Positions 27,774 to 36,097 of a DNA stretch of 45,621 bases are shown here, piece by piece (within the stretch, counting starts at the first letter, position 1; every line of letters starts with the position of its first letter). The DNA is from an uncultured Pirellulaceae bacterium (GTDB lineage Bacteria > Planctomycetota > Planctomycetia > Pirellulales > Pirellulaceae), in assembly GCA_937921995.1 (NCBI GenBank), contig CAKZVF010000111.1:1-45621 (forward strand), in the 5' to 3' direction. Below the pieces are notes generated by a model. It was not told the origin of the DNA. It ran no database searches and saw only the letters and a program-made list of their open reading frames with translations. The position numbers and the translations under genes are program-made.

Positions 27774-28367
27774 GTGAACCAGTTACTTGCAAAATCTGAC
27801 GACCGCCAACTTGAGAGTGACGACTTGAATATAAACGCTTCTGCATTGTTCTCTGTTATGCCAGAGGCCAGTGAATTTGGATCCACTGCGCTCGAACCGT
27901 CGCGCTATGACTTTCTCGCGCCCTACATCATGGCTGAAATAGATGATGATGATGACGACGAAGAGGAGTACGAAGAGGAAGAGTATGAAGACGAAGATGA
28001 TGAGGAGTATGAAGACGACGAAGAAGTCGAAGATGAAGACGAGGATGGAGAATACGAGGACGGCGAAGATGACGACGACGATGTAGACGACGAAGAAGAA
28101 GATGACGACGAAGATGACGAGTACGAGTACGAAGACGACGACGATGATGAGTACGAATCAGTCGAAGATGACGACGATGAGTACGAATATGTCGACGAAG
28201 ATGATGTCGATTCAGACGACGACGACGAAGAAGATGATGAAGAAGAGTACGAGTACGAAAACGACGAAGACGACGACGATCTAGAAGACGATGAGTGGGA
28301 AGAAGTCGACGACGATGATCTCGACGATGAAGACTGGGACGATGACGATGACGACGATTGGGATTGA
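27774..28367 (+). CDS. Hyperacidic Asp/Glu/Tyr-rich protein
   Basis: A 197-residue protein. The start is the GTG at 27774, chosen because AAGGAG (27760-27765) sits eight bases before it. The first about 55 residues are ordinary in composition (MNQLLAKSDD, ALFSVMPEASEFGS, RYDFLAPYIM). From residue 57 to the end almost every residue is Asp, Glu or Tyr, with an occasional Val, Asn, Ser or Trp. There is no signal peptide. The chain should be disordered and very negative (DNA-mimic, histone-like decoy, metal-binding or chaperone-like roles are imaginable). It follows scpB by 65 bases on the same strand, and its composition matches the ScpB tail. No family is recognised. Confidence 0.75.
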   Translation: MNQLLAKSDDRQLESDDLNINASALFSVMPEASEFGSTALEPSRYDFLAPYIMAEIDDDDDDEEEYEEEEYEDEDDEEYEDDEEVEDEDEDGEYEDGEDDDDDVDDEEEDDDEDDEYEYEDDDDDEYESVEDDDDEYEYVDEDDVDSDDDDEEDDEEEYEYENDEDDDDLEDDEWEEVDDDDLDDEDWDDDDDDDWD

Positions 28368-28404
28368 TCCCTGTCGCCACGTTTGAGTAACCGCGGGCGT
28401 AGAA

Positions 28405-29676
28405 TCAATCGCCCAGTTGGAAAAGCCGTTTCATCGCATCCAACAATCCACCGGCCTCACTGTTTTGGTCAGCATTGATTGACTTCAGCGGCGGGTGAAG
28501 CAATTTATTGACCAACCGATGAAACGATTGCTCGATCTCTGCCTCTTGCTCAGGTGTTAAACGATCTAAACGGCCCAGCAACCGTTCAAGTTCGCTGTTT
28601 TTGACTTCATTGGCCTGCTTCTTCAGCAGCGCGATCGTCGATCCGCTGTTGCGACGATGAATGTCTTGGAAGAAGTTGGCCGTTTCCTGATCCACGATCT
28701 TCCGCGCCTTGGGCCATTGGCTTTGACGGGATTGGCGATTCTTTTCGCATTCTTTTTGCAGATCGTCCAGCGTATATAAATAGACGCTTTCGTAATCGCC
28801 GATTTTGGAATCGAAATCGCGCGGAATGGCTAAATCCAAGATCAAAAGTGGTTTGGCGCTACGTTTTTGAGCCACCGTTTTAAATTGTTCGTGCGTCACC
28901 ACCGGTTCAGTAGCACCTGTGGTGCTGACAATTAAATCGGCATCGGTCAACTGTTTATCCAGCGCGTCCCAAGGAGCGATCTGGCCCTTGAATTTTTCGG
29001 CCAAACCTTCGGCGCGGCTGCGAGTGCGGTTGGTGACGACGATATCTTTTCCGCCATTTGCGGCGATGTAAGTCAGGGTCTCCTCCGCCATCTTCCCGGC
29101 ACCGAGGATCAAGATTCGTTTATCGTTAAGCCGCTCAAAGATCTGTTTGGTCAGCACATTGACCGCCACACTGGGAACGCTGACGCGCGTGGTATGAATG
29201 TTTGTTTCGCTGGCGACTCGTTTGGCAACCTTCATCGCCGTTTGAAACACCTGATGGGTCAGTGGTATCTGGTGGCCGGTATCGACCGCGATTTTGTAGG
29301 CTTGTTTTACCTGCGACAGGATCTGAGCCTCGCCGACGACCATGCTGTCCAGTGATGCGGCGACGCTGAATAGATGAGCGATCGCTGCGCGGTCCTGATG
29401 GGCGAAGAGGTTGTTGGAGATTTCGCCAGCTTTCAGTCCACGGTTGTTGGCCAAAAATTCAATCATCTGCTGGGAACTGGGAACGCCCTCAGCGCTTTTA
29501 CCGGCAGCATAAAACTCGGTCCGATTACACGTCGACAGCAAGACCGCTTCGGACTTGGGAAAAGATTGGTGGAATTTATCCAAAAACGTTCGGACCTGAT
29601 CTTCGGTGAAAGCTAATTTTTCTCTTACCGAAACACTGGAGTCATGATGACTGCAGCCGATGACTTGGAGGTTCAT
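28405..29676 (-). CDS. hemA: Glutamyl-tRNA reductase
   Basis: A 423-residue NADPH enzyme that reduces glutamyl-tRNA(Glu) to glutamate-1-semialdehyde, the first step of C5 haem synthesis. The catalytic Cys is in LLSTCNRTEFY. GEAQILSQVKQAY is the family signature. The NADPH site is ILILGAGKMAEETL. The C-terminal dimerisation helix (LERLLGRLDRLTPEQEAEIEQSF, LLHPPLKSINA) is complete. It overlaps the upstream CcsA/HemX-like gene (ATG at 29676 within that gene's last codons), giving a haem-synthesis pair. Confidence 0.96.
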   Translation of the reverse strand: MNLQVIGCSHHDSSVSVREKLAFTEDQVRTFLDKFHQSFPKSEAVLLSTCNRTEFYAAGKSAEGVPSSQQMIEFLANNRGLKAGEISNNLFAHQDRAAIAHLFSVAASLDSMVVGEAQILSQVKQAYKIAVDTGHQIPLTHQVFQTAMKVAKRVASETNIHTTRVSVPSVAVNVLTKQIFERLNDKRILILGAGKMAEETLTYIAANGGKDIVVTNRTRSRAEGLAEKFKGQIAPWDALDKQLTDADLIVSTTGATEPVVTHEQFKTVAQKRSAKPLLILDLAIPRDFDSKIGDYESVYLYTLDDLQKECEKNRQSRQSQWPKARKIVDQETANFFQDIHRRNSGSTIALLKKQANEVKNSELERLLGRLDRLTPEQEAEIEQSFHRLVNKLLHPPLKSINADQNSEAGGLLDAMKRLFQLGD

Positions 29677-30695
29677 GAGATGCCTCCACTGGTTAGCCGC
29701 AGGGCGCTAGCCGCGGGTTGCCGGGCCTTCAACAGAAACATTGGGCCAACGTAGCGCGACGAACCAGCGGCTAGCGCCCTGCCGCTAACGTTGCGCGTCA
29801 TTTGGGCTGAAGGTAGCGCACGTGGAACATGAAACGCTCGCCGGTCGGTGGCATGTCCAACTTGCCAAACGATGACTAACTCCAATAGCAGAAAAATGAA
29901 ACTGATCGTCACGACGTAGGCGACCTTACGTCCACGCCGAGCGGGTTTGTAAAAGGTGCTGACGATCGTTGCCGCCAGCAGCCATAAAAACAATACCGCG
30001 GATGTCCAAATAACCGGATCTGACCAAGGAATCGTTCCATCAGCGGCGACAGTACTGGAGGCAGAGGATTGTTGGACCATCTTAAGCGCGATGCCCGAAG
30101 CAAAACCTCCGCACAACAAAACGGTCGATCCAAACAGACTTCGTTCGGCCCAGATATTCAACCACTCCAAAGACGGAAGTCGAAAACTGCCAGTACGTTT
30201 TTGCTTAAGTCGGCGCGATTGGATCAAGTACATGATGCCAAAAACAAAACCCAACGCCACGACCACGGTTCCTAATAGCAAGGAACTGCCGTGAACCATA
30301 TTCCAGACCGTTTTCGCGCGACCGGGAGAAAAGGGTGCGGCATTTGAGAAACTGTGCCCAAACCAGATCAACATCAACGTCACTGGCAGCAGGAAAATGC
30401 CGATCAACGAGTGCGGCTTGCGTAACGAAAGCCATAAGTAAACGGCCGCTAAAACCCATGCGCCGGACAGGCACCAACCAAACCAGCTGCCCAGCCAAAT
30501 GCCCTGGGAGTCAAACGAGAGCTGAGTGTGATAGATCAAAAATGCCGTATGGGCAAATAGCCCCGCTGCCGTGAAGCCAATCCGCACGTATCGACGTAGT
30601 TCTAATTGGAAAAAGACGCGCGACAATTCGATCCCGAACACGACTAGGTAGCTGGCCGCAAAGCAGGAGATCGAGATTTTCTGGAGCCATTCCAA
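29673..30695 (-). CDS. CcsA/HemX-like cytochrome c assembly membrane protein
   Basis: A 340-residue protein of the CcsA/HemX superfamily with about eight membrane spans. GSWFGWCLSGAWVLAAVYLWLSL and NMVHGSSLLLGTVVVALGFVFG, with His residues in YHTQLS and HSFSN, are the likely haem-handling parts. Placed directly before hemA, it corresponds to hemX of hemAX operons. The last 35 or so residues (from about 302) are translated from the inverted-repeat element at 29691-29790, so the native C-terminus has been replaced or extended. The ATG at 30695 is in the normal place before the first span (ISISCFAASYLVVFG). Confidence 0.85.
   Translation of the reverse strand: MEWLQKISISCFAASYLVVFGIELSRVFFQLELRRYVRIGFTAAGLFAHTAFLIYHTQLSFDSQGIWLGSWFGWCLSGAWVLAAVYLWLSLRKPHSLIGIFLLPVTLMLIWFGHSFSNAAPFSPGRAKTVWNMVHGSSLLLGTVVVALGFVFGIMYLIQSRRLKQKRTGSFRLPSLEWLNIWAERSLFGSTVLLCGGFASGIALKMVQQSSASSTVAADGTIPWSDPVIWTSAVLFLWLLAATIVSTFYKPARRGRKVAYVVTISFIFLLLELVIVWQVGHATDRRAFHVPRALPSAQMTRNVSGRALAAGSSRYVGPMFLLKARQPAASALRLTSGGIS
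29691..29790. repeat. 100-base inverted-repeat element (REP/MITE-like) inside the 3' end of the CcsA/HemX-like gene
   Basis: Arms at 29691-29719 and 29762-29790 are 29 bases long and pair at about 26 positions, sharing the core AGGGCGCTAGCC, with a 42-base spacer. The element ends 15 bases before the hemA start and is read through by the upstream gene. Its core AGGGCGCTAGCCGC resembles dispersed palindromic repeats common in planctomycete genomes. Confidence 0.8.
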
Positions 30696-30808
30696 AACGG
30701 ATCAACTTAAAAGATTGGGTGAAAAAGTTGGTGAAAAGACGGTGCCCAGTTCTCCGCTGGCGGCAAGCGTTTGTGTGGATTCAAAACAGGCGAAGGCCGG
30801 CACGACCA

Positions 30809-31876
30809 CTATTTTACTTCGGTTTTCGATTTGGCTAATCCAGATTCTTGAAGCTTCTTATGCAATGTGTTGCGATTGATGCCCAGCATTTGAGCGGCCT
30901 TGGTTTGTGTTTGATTACAACTTTCCATGACCTGTTCCAACAATTCGCGCTCCACGGGTGCGACGATTTGTTTGTATAGATCGTCGGCTGAATCTTCCGC
31001 CTTGGAGACCCGATTATAGACGAACTCGCGTACCAGCGATATTTCATCGGTCGGGCGAAATACCGCGGCCTGAGCGTCGGCTCGGTCGCCGGTTATTGCC
31101 GTTGGTAGCAGATAGGATTCGAGTTCAGACCCTTGGGCCAACACGACGGCGCGTTCGATGTAGTTTTGCAGTTCACGGACGTTGCCCGGCCAGTTGTATT
31201 TTTTCATCGCTTCGAGGGCTTCCGGTGCAATCGTTTTGACGTTCCCGTTGTTCTTTTGGTTGTATACCTCCAAAAAATGTCGCGCTAATAACTCCACGTC
31301 GCCAGTTCTTTTTCGCAGTGGTGGCAGGTTGATCGGTAGTACGTTCAATCGCCAAAGCAAGTCTTCGCGAAAATTTCCTTCGGCAACTGTTTTGGCCAAA
31401 TCGCAGTTGCTGGCCGCGATCACGCGTACGTCTACCGAAACAGATTTCGAATCGCCGACGCGCTCGAATTCGCGCTCTTGAAGCACGCGCAGTAATTTGA
31501 CTTGCAGGGTTGATGACGTTGAATTGATCTCGTCCAAGAAAATCGTACCACCGTGAGCCGCTTCGAAACGGCCGGTTCGATCCTTAACCGCATCGGTGAA
31601 GGAGCCCTTCACATGCCCAAACAATTCGCTGGCGAGTAGGCTTTCGGTCAACGCACCGCAATTGACCCGAACGAAGGGACCGCTGGCGCGATCGCTGAGA
31701 TGATGCAGGGCGCTGGCGAAAAGTTCTTTTCCGGTACCCGTTTCGCCCAAAAGCAGCACCGAGGCTTGGCTTTTGGCGGCCAGCCGCGTCATGCGAAAGG
31801 CCTCAACCATCGCTGGAGAATTCCCGATCAGATCAGGCAACGGCGATCCGTCGACGGCTTCGAAAGGAGAGTTCAT
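30809..31876 (-). CDS. Sigma-54-dependent transcriptional activator, no receiver domain
   Basis: A 355-residue NtrC-family regulator. The AAA+ domain begins almost at the N-terminus: DLIGNSPAMVEAFR, Walker A GETGTGKE, Walker B GTIFLDEIN, and LLWRLNVLPINLPPLRKR. A Fis-type helix-turn-helix ends the protein (TKAAQMLGINRNTLHKKLQESGL). There is no receiver or sensor domain, so its activity may be set by expression or by a partner. The sigma-54 contact loop, normally GAFTGA, reads GSFTDA here. It stands alone between the CcsA/HemX-like gene and the response-regulator gene. Confidence 0.92.
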   Translation of the reverse strand: MNSPFEAVDGSPLPDLIGNSPAMVEAFRMTRLAAKSQASVLLLGETGTGKELFASALHHLSDRASGPFVRVNCGALTESLLASELFGHVKGSFTDAVKDRTGRFEAAHGGTIFLDEINSTSSTLQVKLLRVLQEREFERVGDSKSVSVDVRVIAASNCDLAKTVAEGNFREDLLWRLNVLPINLPPLRKRTGDVELLARHFLEVYNQKNNGNVKTIAPEALEAMKKYNWPGNVRELQNYIERAVVLAQGSELESYLLPTAITGDRADAQAAVFRPTDEISLVREFVYNRVSKAEDSADDLYKQIVAPVERELLEQVMESCNQTQTKAAQMLGINRNTLHKKLQESGLAKSKTEVK

Positions 31877-32259
31877 GGTGGTTCGTAGGTTTTTTGGTGG
31901 TCTGTGCCGACAAAGCGAGCATTTTTAGCTGAAAAGCTGCAGAAGAGATGCTGTGTCAACACCGGTCAAGATCACGGACAGAATGCGTTCTCTCTATGTG
32001 CCTAATTTATAAGCATTGGTGGGGAATTCAAGGTCGGAAATGGCAAGATGGCCTTGAAAAGCGGCTTGGAGCGTGTTGGTTTTGCCGCTTATAGAAAACA
32101 ATTCGCAGTATATATAACTGCGGAGTTGCCGGGCGAGCTGCCGCAATCCCGTGCTGATGAGGTTTGAAGTTGCACTAATACTAGCCCGAAGCGCAAGCGA
32201 GTGGATATTTCCGCGGATTCACCATCCTTCGCTGGCGCGTCGGGCTTGTACGCATCAGG
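31877..32259. other. 383-base gap with repeat remnants
   Basis: No gene is supported here. It contains a short hairpin CGCAGT/ACTGCG (32104-32109, 32117-32122) around an AT loop and, at about 32181-32250, a degenerate inverted repeat listed separately. The promoter of the sigma-54 activator gene must lie at its left end. Confidence 0.5.
32181..32250. repeat. Degenerate inverted-repeat element
   Basis: AGCCCGAAGCGCAAGCGA on the left faces TCGCTGGCGCGTCGGGCT on the right, an imperfect palindrome of about 24-base arms with a short spacer. It is a decayed member of the CTAGCCCGAAGCGCAAGCGA-type repeat seen in planctomycetes. Confidence 0.55.
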
Positions 32260-33207
32260 CTATCGTACGTTCATCCGCTCAGGGCGCGTTTTGGGGGCGG
32301 AGCTGAAGCTGATCTTGCGTTGAAGTTTGACTTCGTTACCATCGCTGTTGAATTGGACTTCGTCCATGAACTTACGTATCAACGTCAGACCGCGCCCCCC
32401 TTCACCCGAAAGCTGGCTTGTTTGGTTCGCCGACGCCAGTCCGCCGGCAGCATCAAAACCTCGGCCTTCGTCTCGGATCAACATCGTGACAGCTTTGGCT
32501 TTGAATTCGATGTCGACGTGAACTTTGCGATCAGCGTAAGGTTGGAGTTGGCTTTGTTGGTTGACTTCGGGCGTCGTTTTTCCTTCGTGCATGGCTTTGC
32601 GCGCCGTTTGGACTTCGACCGAATCAAGTTCTAAGTTACCGTGGAACATGGCGTTGATGAGCGCTTCTTCCATCGCCAAAGCGCAGTGGCGCTGAGCGGT
32701 TTGATCTCCTAATTCGATGCTCTCCATTGTCATTTTGACAAAATCAGTCATCGGCGCGATCAGCGTCGGGTCATTTTCAAGATCGAAACGATAACGCGCT
32801 AGCGCGTTGGATTTCATCAACCGGTCGATCGAGGTGGTTCGACTGGCCAACAGAAGGACCTGTTCAACGGTGTCCAGCAACGATGACGCGAGTGCACTTT
32901 TGGGGACGTAACTTGCAGCGCCGGCATTAAGTGCTTCGGCGGCAAGTTCTTCGCTGCCTTTTCCAGTCATCAAAATGATGGGTACGTGCGGAGAGGTTTT
33001 CTTGGCTTCTTGACAAAGCTCAATGCCGTTCATGTTTGGCATCTGCAAATCAGTGACAATCACATCAGGAAAAATCTCGGAGACCATCGTCAGCGCTTCG
33101 GCACCGTCGCTGGCGAATTGAACGATCCAGTCGATCTGTGGCTTGAGCAGTCCGGCGACCAATTGACGATCTATCTCCGAATCGTCGACGACCAAAATAA
33201 TAGGCAT
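32260..33207 (-). CDS. Response regulator fused to an RsbW-like ATPase domain
   Basis: A 315-residue two-domain signalling protein. The ATG at 33207 is preferred over an in-frame GTG at 33219 because GGAGG lies just upstream of it. The receiver domain covers residues 1 to about 120: acidic pair D8/D9, phospho-accepting D53 (VTDLQMPNMNG), MTG, and YVPKS with the conserved Lys. The C-terminal HATPase domain has its N box in AMEEALINAMFHGN, G1 in IRDEGRGFD and G2 in GEGGRGLTLIRKF, the pattern of RsbW/SpoIIAB anti-sigma kinases. A phosphorylation-controlled partner-switching role is likely. No sensor kinase or anti-anti-sigma gene is adjacent. Confidence 0.9.
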   Translation of the reverse strand: MPIILVVDDSEIDRQLVAGLLKPQIDWIVQFASDGAEALTMVSEIFPDVIVTDLQMPNMNGIELCQEAKKTSPHVPIILMTGKGSEELAAEALNAGAASYVPKSALASSLLDTVEQVLLLASRTTSIDRLMKSNALARYRFDLENDPTLIAPMTDFVKMTMESIELGDQTAQRHCALAMEEALINAMFHGNLELDSVEVQTARKAMHEGKTTPEVNQQSQLQPYADRKVHVDIEFKAKAVTMLIRDEGRGFDAAGGLASANQTSQLSGEGGRGLTLIRKFMDEVQFNSDGNEVKLQRKISFSSAPKTRPERMNVR

Positions 33208-33513
33208 AGCATCCTCCACGCGCCGGCAAAGGCGCGATTTGGCAAAAGTGGAAAGCAGTAAGACGGAAGAAGGGCAGATAAGCTGGCTTTAGTACAGCTT
33301 CATGCGATCTATTTTAACCTTATTGGTTGCCTAAGTCGTGAAGAAATGCTGCAGGCCGCTGTTGTTTTTCCAGAAGATCCCAAATTTTTCGGGGCTTAAA
33401 ACTTTTGTAGGGCTTTTCCGGTACAGTTATTAGTTACCCGGTCGGTTACCCGGTTTCGCCGATGGCAGCTGCTCAAAGCCGAGGCAAGCCACACGCGCCA
33501 ATTCAAAGCGCGT

Positions 33514-33912
33514 TCACTGATGGCTGACTTGGGGCAGTTGATCGCGCAGTTCTTCCAGCATGTTCTTGAGCGTGTCGACTTCTTTGCCACTGAGCCGAGC
33601 CGACTGAACCATGTAGGTGAGCATCGGAATGGGGCGGCCCTGAAACACGGTGTGCAACAGTTGGTCGCTGACCTGATCGATGCATTGGGCTTCGGTGAAG
33701 TTGGAGCGATAGAGGTAGCGGTTGCCTTTGCGTTGAAAGTCGAGGATGCCTTTTTGCACCAGCCGATGGAGGAGGGTCTTGATCGTGCCAGCAGTCCACT
33801 GGGTGGTGGATGCTAATTGCGAGATGATTTCACTGGAGGTCACTGGCTCGGATTGCCAGACTTCGTGCATCACACGCCATTCGGCGTCAGAGATGGAAGG
33901 TTGATCGTTCAT
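33514..33912 (-). CDS. BlaI/MecI/CopY family transcriptional repressor
   Basis: A 132-residue winged-helix repressor. The ATG at 33912 gives the usual start PSISDAEWRVMHEVW; the longer frame up to 34011 adds 33 atypical residues and is not used. TAGTIKTLLHRLVQKGILDFQRKGNRYLYR is the recognition helix and wing. The C-terminal dimerisation helices follow (LTYMVQSARLSGKEVDTLKNML). BlaI-type repressors are often paired with a BlaR1-like sensor protease, but none is adjacent here. The length is normal for the family. The target is unknown. Confidence 0.92.
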   Translation of the reverse strand: MNDQPSISDAEWRVMHEVWQSEPVTSSEIISQLASTTQWTAGTIKTLLHRLVQKGILDFQRKGNRYLYRSNFTEAQCIDQVSDQLLHTVFQGRPIPMLTYMVQSARLSGKEVDTLKNMLEELRDQLPQVSHQ

Positions 33913-34166
33913 GCTATCGGCGTCGTAAAGGGGGGTGGGATCTCGACCAGAGTAGTCGTAAATAGAGATCCTGACGGAGAGCGTCAATAGAAGTTTTTTT
34001 CCCGAGTGCATGCACGATGTGGTTGTGAATTTTCTAGCCTAGTGGTGCTATCCTTGATCCGTTTAACGACTAGCCGGCAGGCGACCGTGTTTGGTGGGGC
34101 AAAACGCCGTCGCCTGCCGGCTTGTCGTTAAACTACTATCCAATTTTTGGATAACAAAAAAATGCC
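33913..34166. other. Gap with long inverted repeat and terminator
   Basis: This 254-base gap lies between the repressor and the anti-sigma gene. It contains the inverted repeat at 34061-34133 and a small hairpin TATCCAA/TTGGATA (34137-34143, 34147-34153). No gene is supported. Confidence 0.5.
34061..34133. repeat. Long inverted-repeat element
   Basis: Two 25-base arms (34061-34085 and 34109-34133) match at 24 positions, with the core AGCCGGCAGGCGAC and a 23-base spacer. It lies in the gap after the anti-sigma factor gene. Confidence 0.85.
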
Positions 34167-34176
34167 TCAAAAAGGC
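34156..34176 (-). terminator. Possible terminator of the sigma/anti-sigma operon
   Basis: On the minus strand GCCT (pairing 34164-34167 with 34173-34176) is a short stem followed by seven T. It overlaps the anti-sigma stop codon. The stem is only four to five pairs, so support is modest. Confidence 0.4.
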
Positions 34177-35087
34177 TTAGAAACCACCGTCGGTTCATTA
34201 CGCTGTTCAGAAACATCAACGCCGCCAGGCTGTTCAGCAGTGATCGAGAACTGCACAGCTTTCTTGACCGGGCTCAAAGGAGCGATCGGTACAACATAGC
34301 GGCCTTTTTTGGGAACATTAAACACACCGCCGTTGACCGGTTGCCGCTGCTTGGTGTCGGTGTCGTAAATCCACACTTGATACTGCTTCTGTTGGGGGTC
34401 GTTTACTTCGAGCCCTTTGAGCGCCATAAATCCGGCTTGCTGCTGATCGCTCCAGAAAACTTCTCCCGTCACGTTTTTGTTGTCCACAGGCGTCCATGAC
34501 AATGTCAGTAAATCTTCGGGAGTGGACCCAAGGAACTTCTTCATCAGTTCATCGTTGGGCATGATGTCTTCTACCAGATCCGCCGACGGTCCCACCGGAA
34601 GGCTGATTTCGTCTTTAACCAGCGCGTCGACGGGTTTGAGACTCTGGCTCTGACGGATGAACAGCGCCAACGCCAACAGACAGGCCGCGGCGACCGCCCA
34701 AACAAAAATGCCGTTCCATGCCAATCGCCGGTTTGGGCCTACTTCTGTTGCAGGAGAAGTGGCGCGCTCAAGGATTCGATCTTCGTCGTCCGCTGCGGTG
34801 CCGACGTCAAATGCTTGGACGGCTTGAAGTCGAATTCGTTCCTGCAGTTCGGGGCTTATCGATGATTGATCAGAAGGTTCTGAATCGGTCAATCCTTTTG
34901 TGATTTGGGAGACTTCCAAAGCGGCCAGAGAGAGTTCGAAACGTTCTATCTCTTGGGCGACAGCGTCGGGGTCGGCCGAACTCTCGATCAGTTGCTCCAG
35001 CTTTCGTCCATCCTCTGGCGACAGTCCGTAAGTGGATCGTTCGATGATCAGGTCGAGAATAACAGGGTTGAGATTCATTGGCGGCAT
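34167..35087 (-). CDS. RskA-like anti-sigma factor
   Basis: A 306-residue single-span membrane protein. The cytoplasmic N-terminus has a helical anti-sigma part (MNLNPVILDLIIERSTYGLSPEDGRKLEQLI), one span follows (WAVAAACLLALALFI), and the C-terminal periplasmic domain is RskA/anti-sigma-K-like: LTLSWTPVDNKNVTGEVFWSDQQQAGFM, QYQVWIYDTD and VQFSITAEQPGGV. It lies 18 bases after its cognate ECF sigma factor gene. By family logic it would hold the sigma factor inactive until a membrane signal releases it. Confidence 0.88.
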   Translation of the reverse strand: MPPMNLNPVILDLIIERSTYGLSPEDGRKLEQLIESSADPDAVAQEIERFELSLAALEVSQITKGLTDSEPSDQSSISPELQERIRLQAVQAFDVGTAADDEDRILERATSPATEVGPNRRLAWNGIFVWAVAAACLLALALFIRQSQSLKPVDALVKDEISLPVGPSADLVEDIMPNDELMKKFLGSTPEDLLTLSWTPVDNKNVTGEVFWSDQQQAGFMALKGLEVNDPQQKQYQVWIYDTDTKQRQPVNGGVFNVPKKGRYVVPIAPLSPVKKAVQFSITAEQPGGVDVSEQRNEPTVVSKPF

Positions 35088-35105
35088 GGTGGGTTGGAAC
35101 GGTGT

Positions 35106-35822
35106 CTAACTGGAGCTTAATCCGCCAAGTTTTCCGGTGGCAGAACTGGCGTGGTTTTGATTGGACTGTTTCTTGTTTGAAACTGAGTAGGGCTTTTTCT
35201 CGATGGCGTTGCTGCCATCGGAGGAAGTGTTTCCTTTTGGTTCGAAGGGCATGTCGGTGTTTGATGTTTTATCCGCCGCCAAGTTTTCTTTGAACAGCGA
35301 TTCGCGAATTTTCGTCAGGCCACGGCGAATGTGAGTTTTTACTGTGCCCAATTTCAAACCCGTGCGGTCGGCGATCTTGGAATGCGATAGTCCATCGAAT
35401 ACGCTCAACCGAATCACCGTTTGCTGATATTCGGGCAATTGGTTCAACAATTCTTTTGCTCGCGCGGCCTCTTCGTTGATTTCAAGTTCTACCAACGGAT
35501 CAACAGAGTCCATCTCTAAGTGGTCAAAATCGCAGTGAACGAAATCCTTCTTAGCCATCTGTTTCCGTTGGAAGTCAATCAATCGCCGCCGGGCCACCAT
35601 CGCGATAAAGGTCGTTTCGGTGGCGATGCTTTCGTCGAACGTCCCTGCCACTTTCCATAGGTGCAGGAAAATATTCTGCACCGCGTCTTCGGCCAACTGA
35701 ACATCGGCGCACCTTCGGCGAGCCAGCGACCAGATCAAACCACTGTATCGCTGTAAACAGTCATCAACCGCGGTTTTATCCCCGGCTGCTATCCTCGGCA
35801 GCACCGGCCGTGCGTTAGACAA
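35106..35822 (-). CDS. ECF-type RNA polymerase sigma factor
   Basis: A 238-residue extracytoplasmic-function sigma factor. Region 2 (YSGLIWSLARRRCADVQLAEDAVQNIFLHLWKVAG) and region 4 with its helix-turn-helix (LPEYQQTVIRLSVFDGLSHSKIADRTGLKLGTVKTHIRRG) are clear and separated by a short linker, without region 3. A low-complexity Ser/Asn/Lys-rich tail of about 50 residues follows. It is probably controlled by the RskA-like protein encoded next. Sigma K-type ECF factors have this arrangement. Confidence 0.93.
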   Translation of the reverse strand: MSNARPVLPRIAAGDKTAVDDCLQRYSGLIWSLARRRCADVQLAEDAVQNIFLHLWKVAGTFDESIATETTFIAMVARRRLIDFQRKQMAKKDFVHCDFDHLEMDSVDPLVELEINEEAARAKELLNQLPEYQQTVIRLSVFDGLSHSKIADRTGLKLGTVKTHIRRGLTKIRESLFKENLAADKTSNTDMPFEPKGNTSSDGSNAIEKKPYSVSNKKQSNQNHASSATGKLGGLSSS

Positions 35823-35993
35823 AGAAACTCCTTATTCCACTAATCGCTTGCTTATCGACGGGTTCGTAGATCCCCGAATTCTGGATTCAAATAGACTTGT
35901 TTTAGACCCAATTTGTGCCCAGTTTTTTTCTTTGATAGCAAAAACGACAAAAAGACAGCACTTTATCACACCTTCCCGCCAGGACCTGCCAAC

Positions 35994-36031
35994 AAAAAAA
36001 GCCTCTCCATCGAGCGATGAAGAAGCGTTTT
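35994..36031 (-). terminator. Terminator of the glycine-zipper gene
   Basis: On the minus strand an imperfect stem (from about 36001 to 36026, with the inner CATCG/CGATG pairing) is followed by seven T (35994-36000). It lies about 70 bases after the stop of the glycine-zipper gene at 36098. Confidence 0.6.
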
Positions 36032-36097
36032 GAATTTCAAATTGTCGATCCAACGATCGGTCGATTACCGACGTGACCAATGGGAAATCAGTGCCGG

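Noticed and set aside
27923-28408. Minus-strand Ser-rich open frame opposite the hyperacidic gene
   Set aside because: It is the mirror of Asp/Glu codons (GAC/GAA read in reverse give Ser-type codons). It lacks a ribosome binding site, and the plus-strand gene has one.
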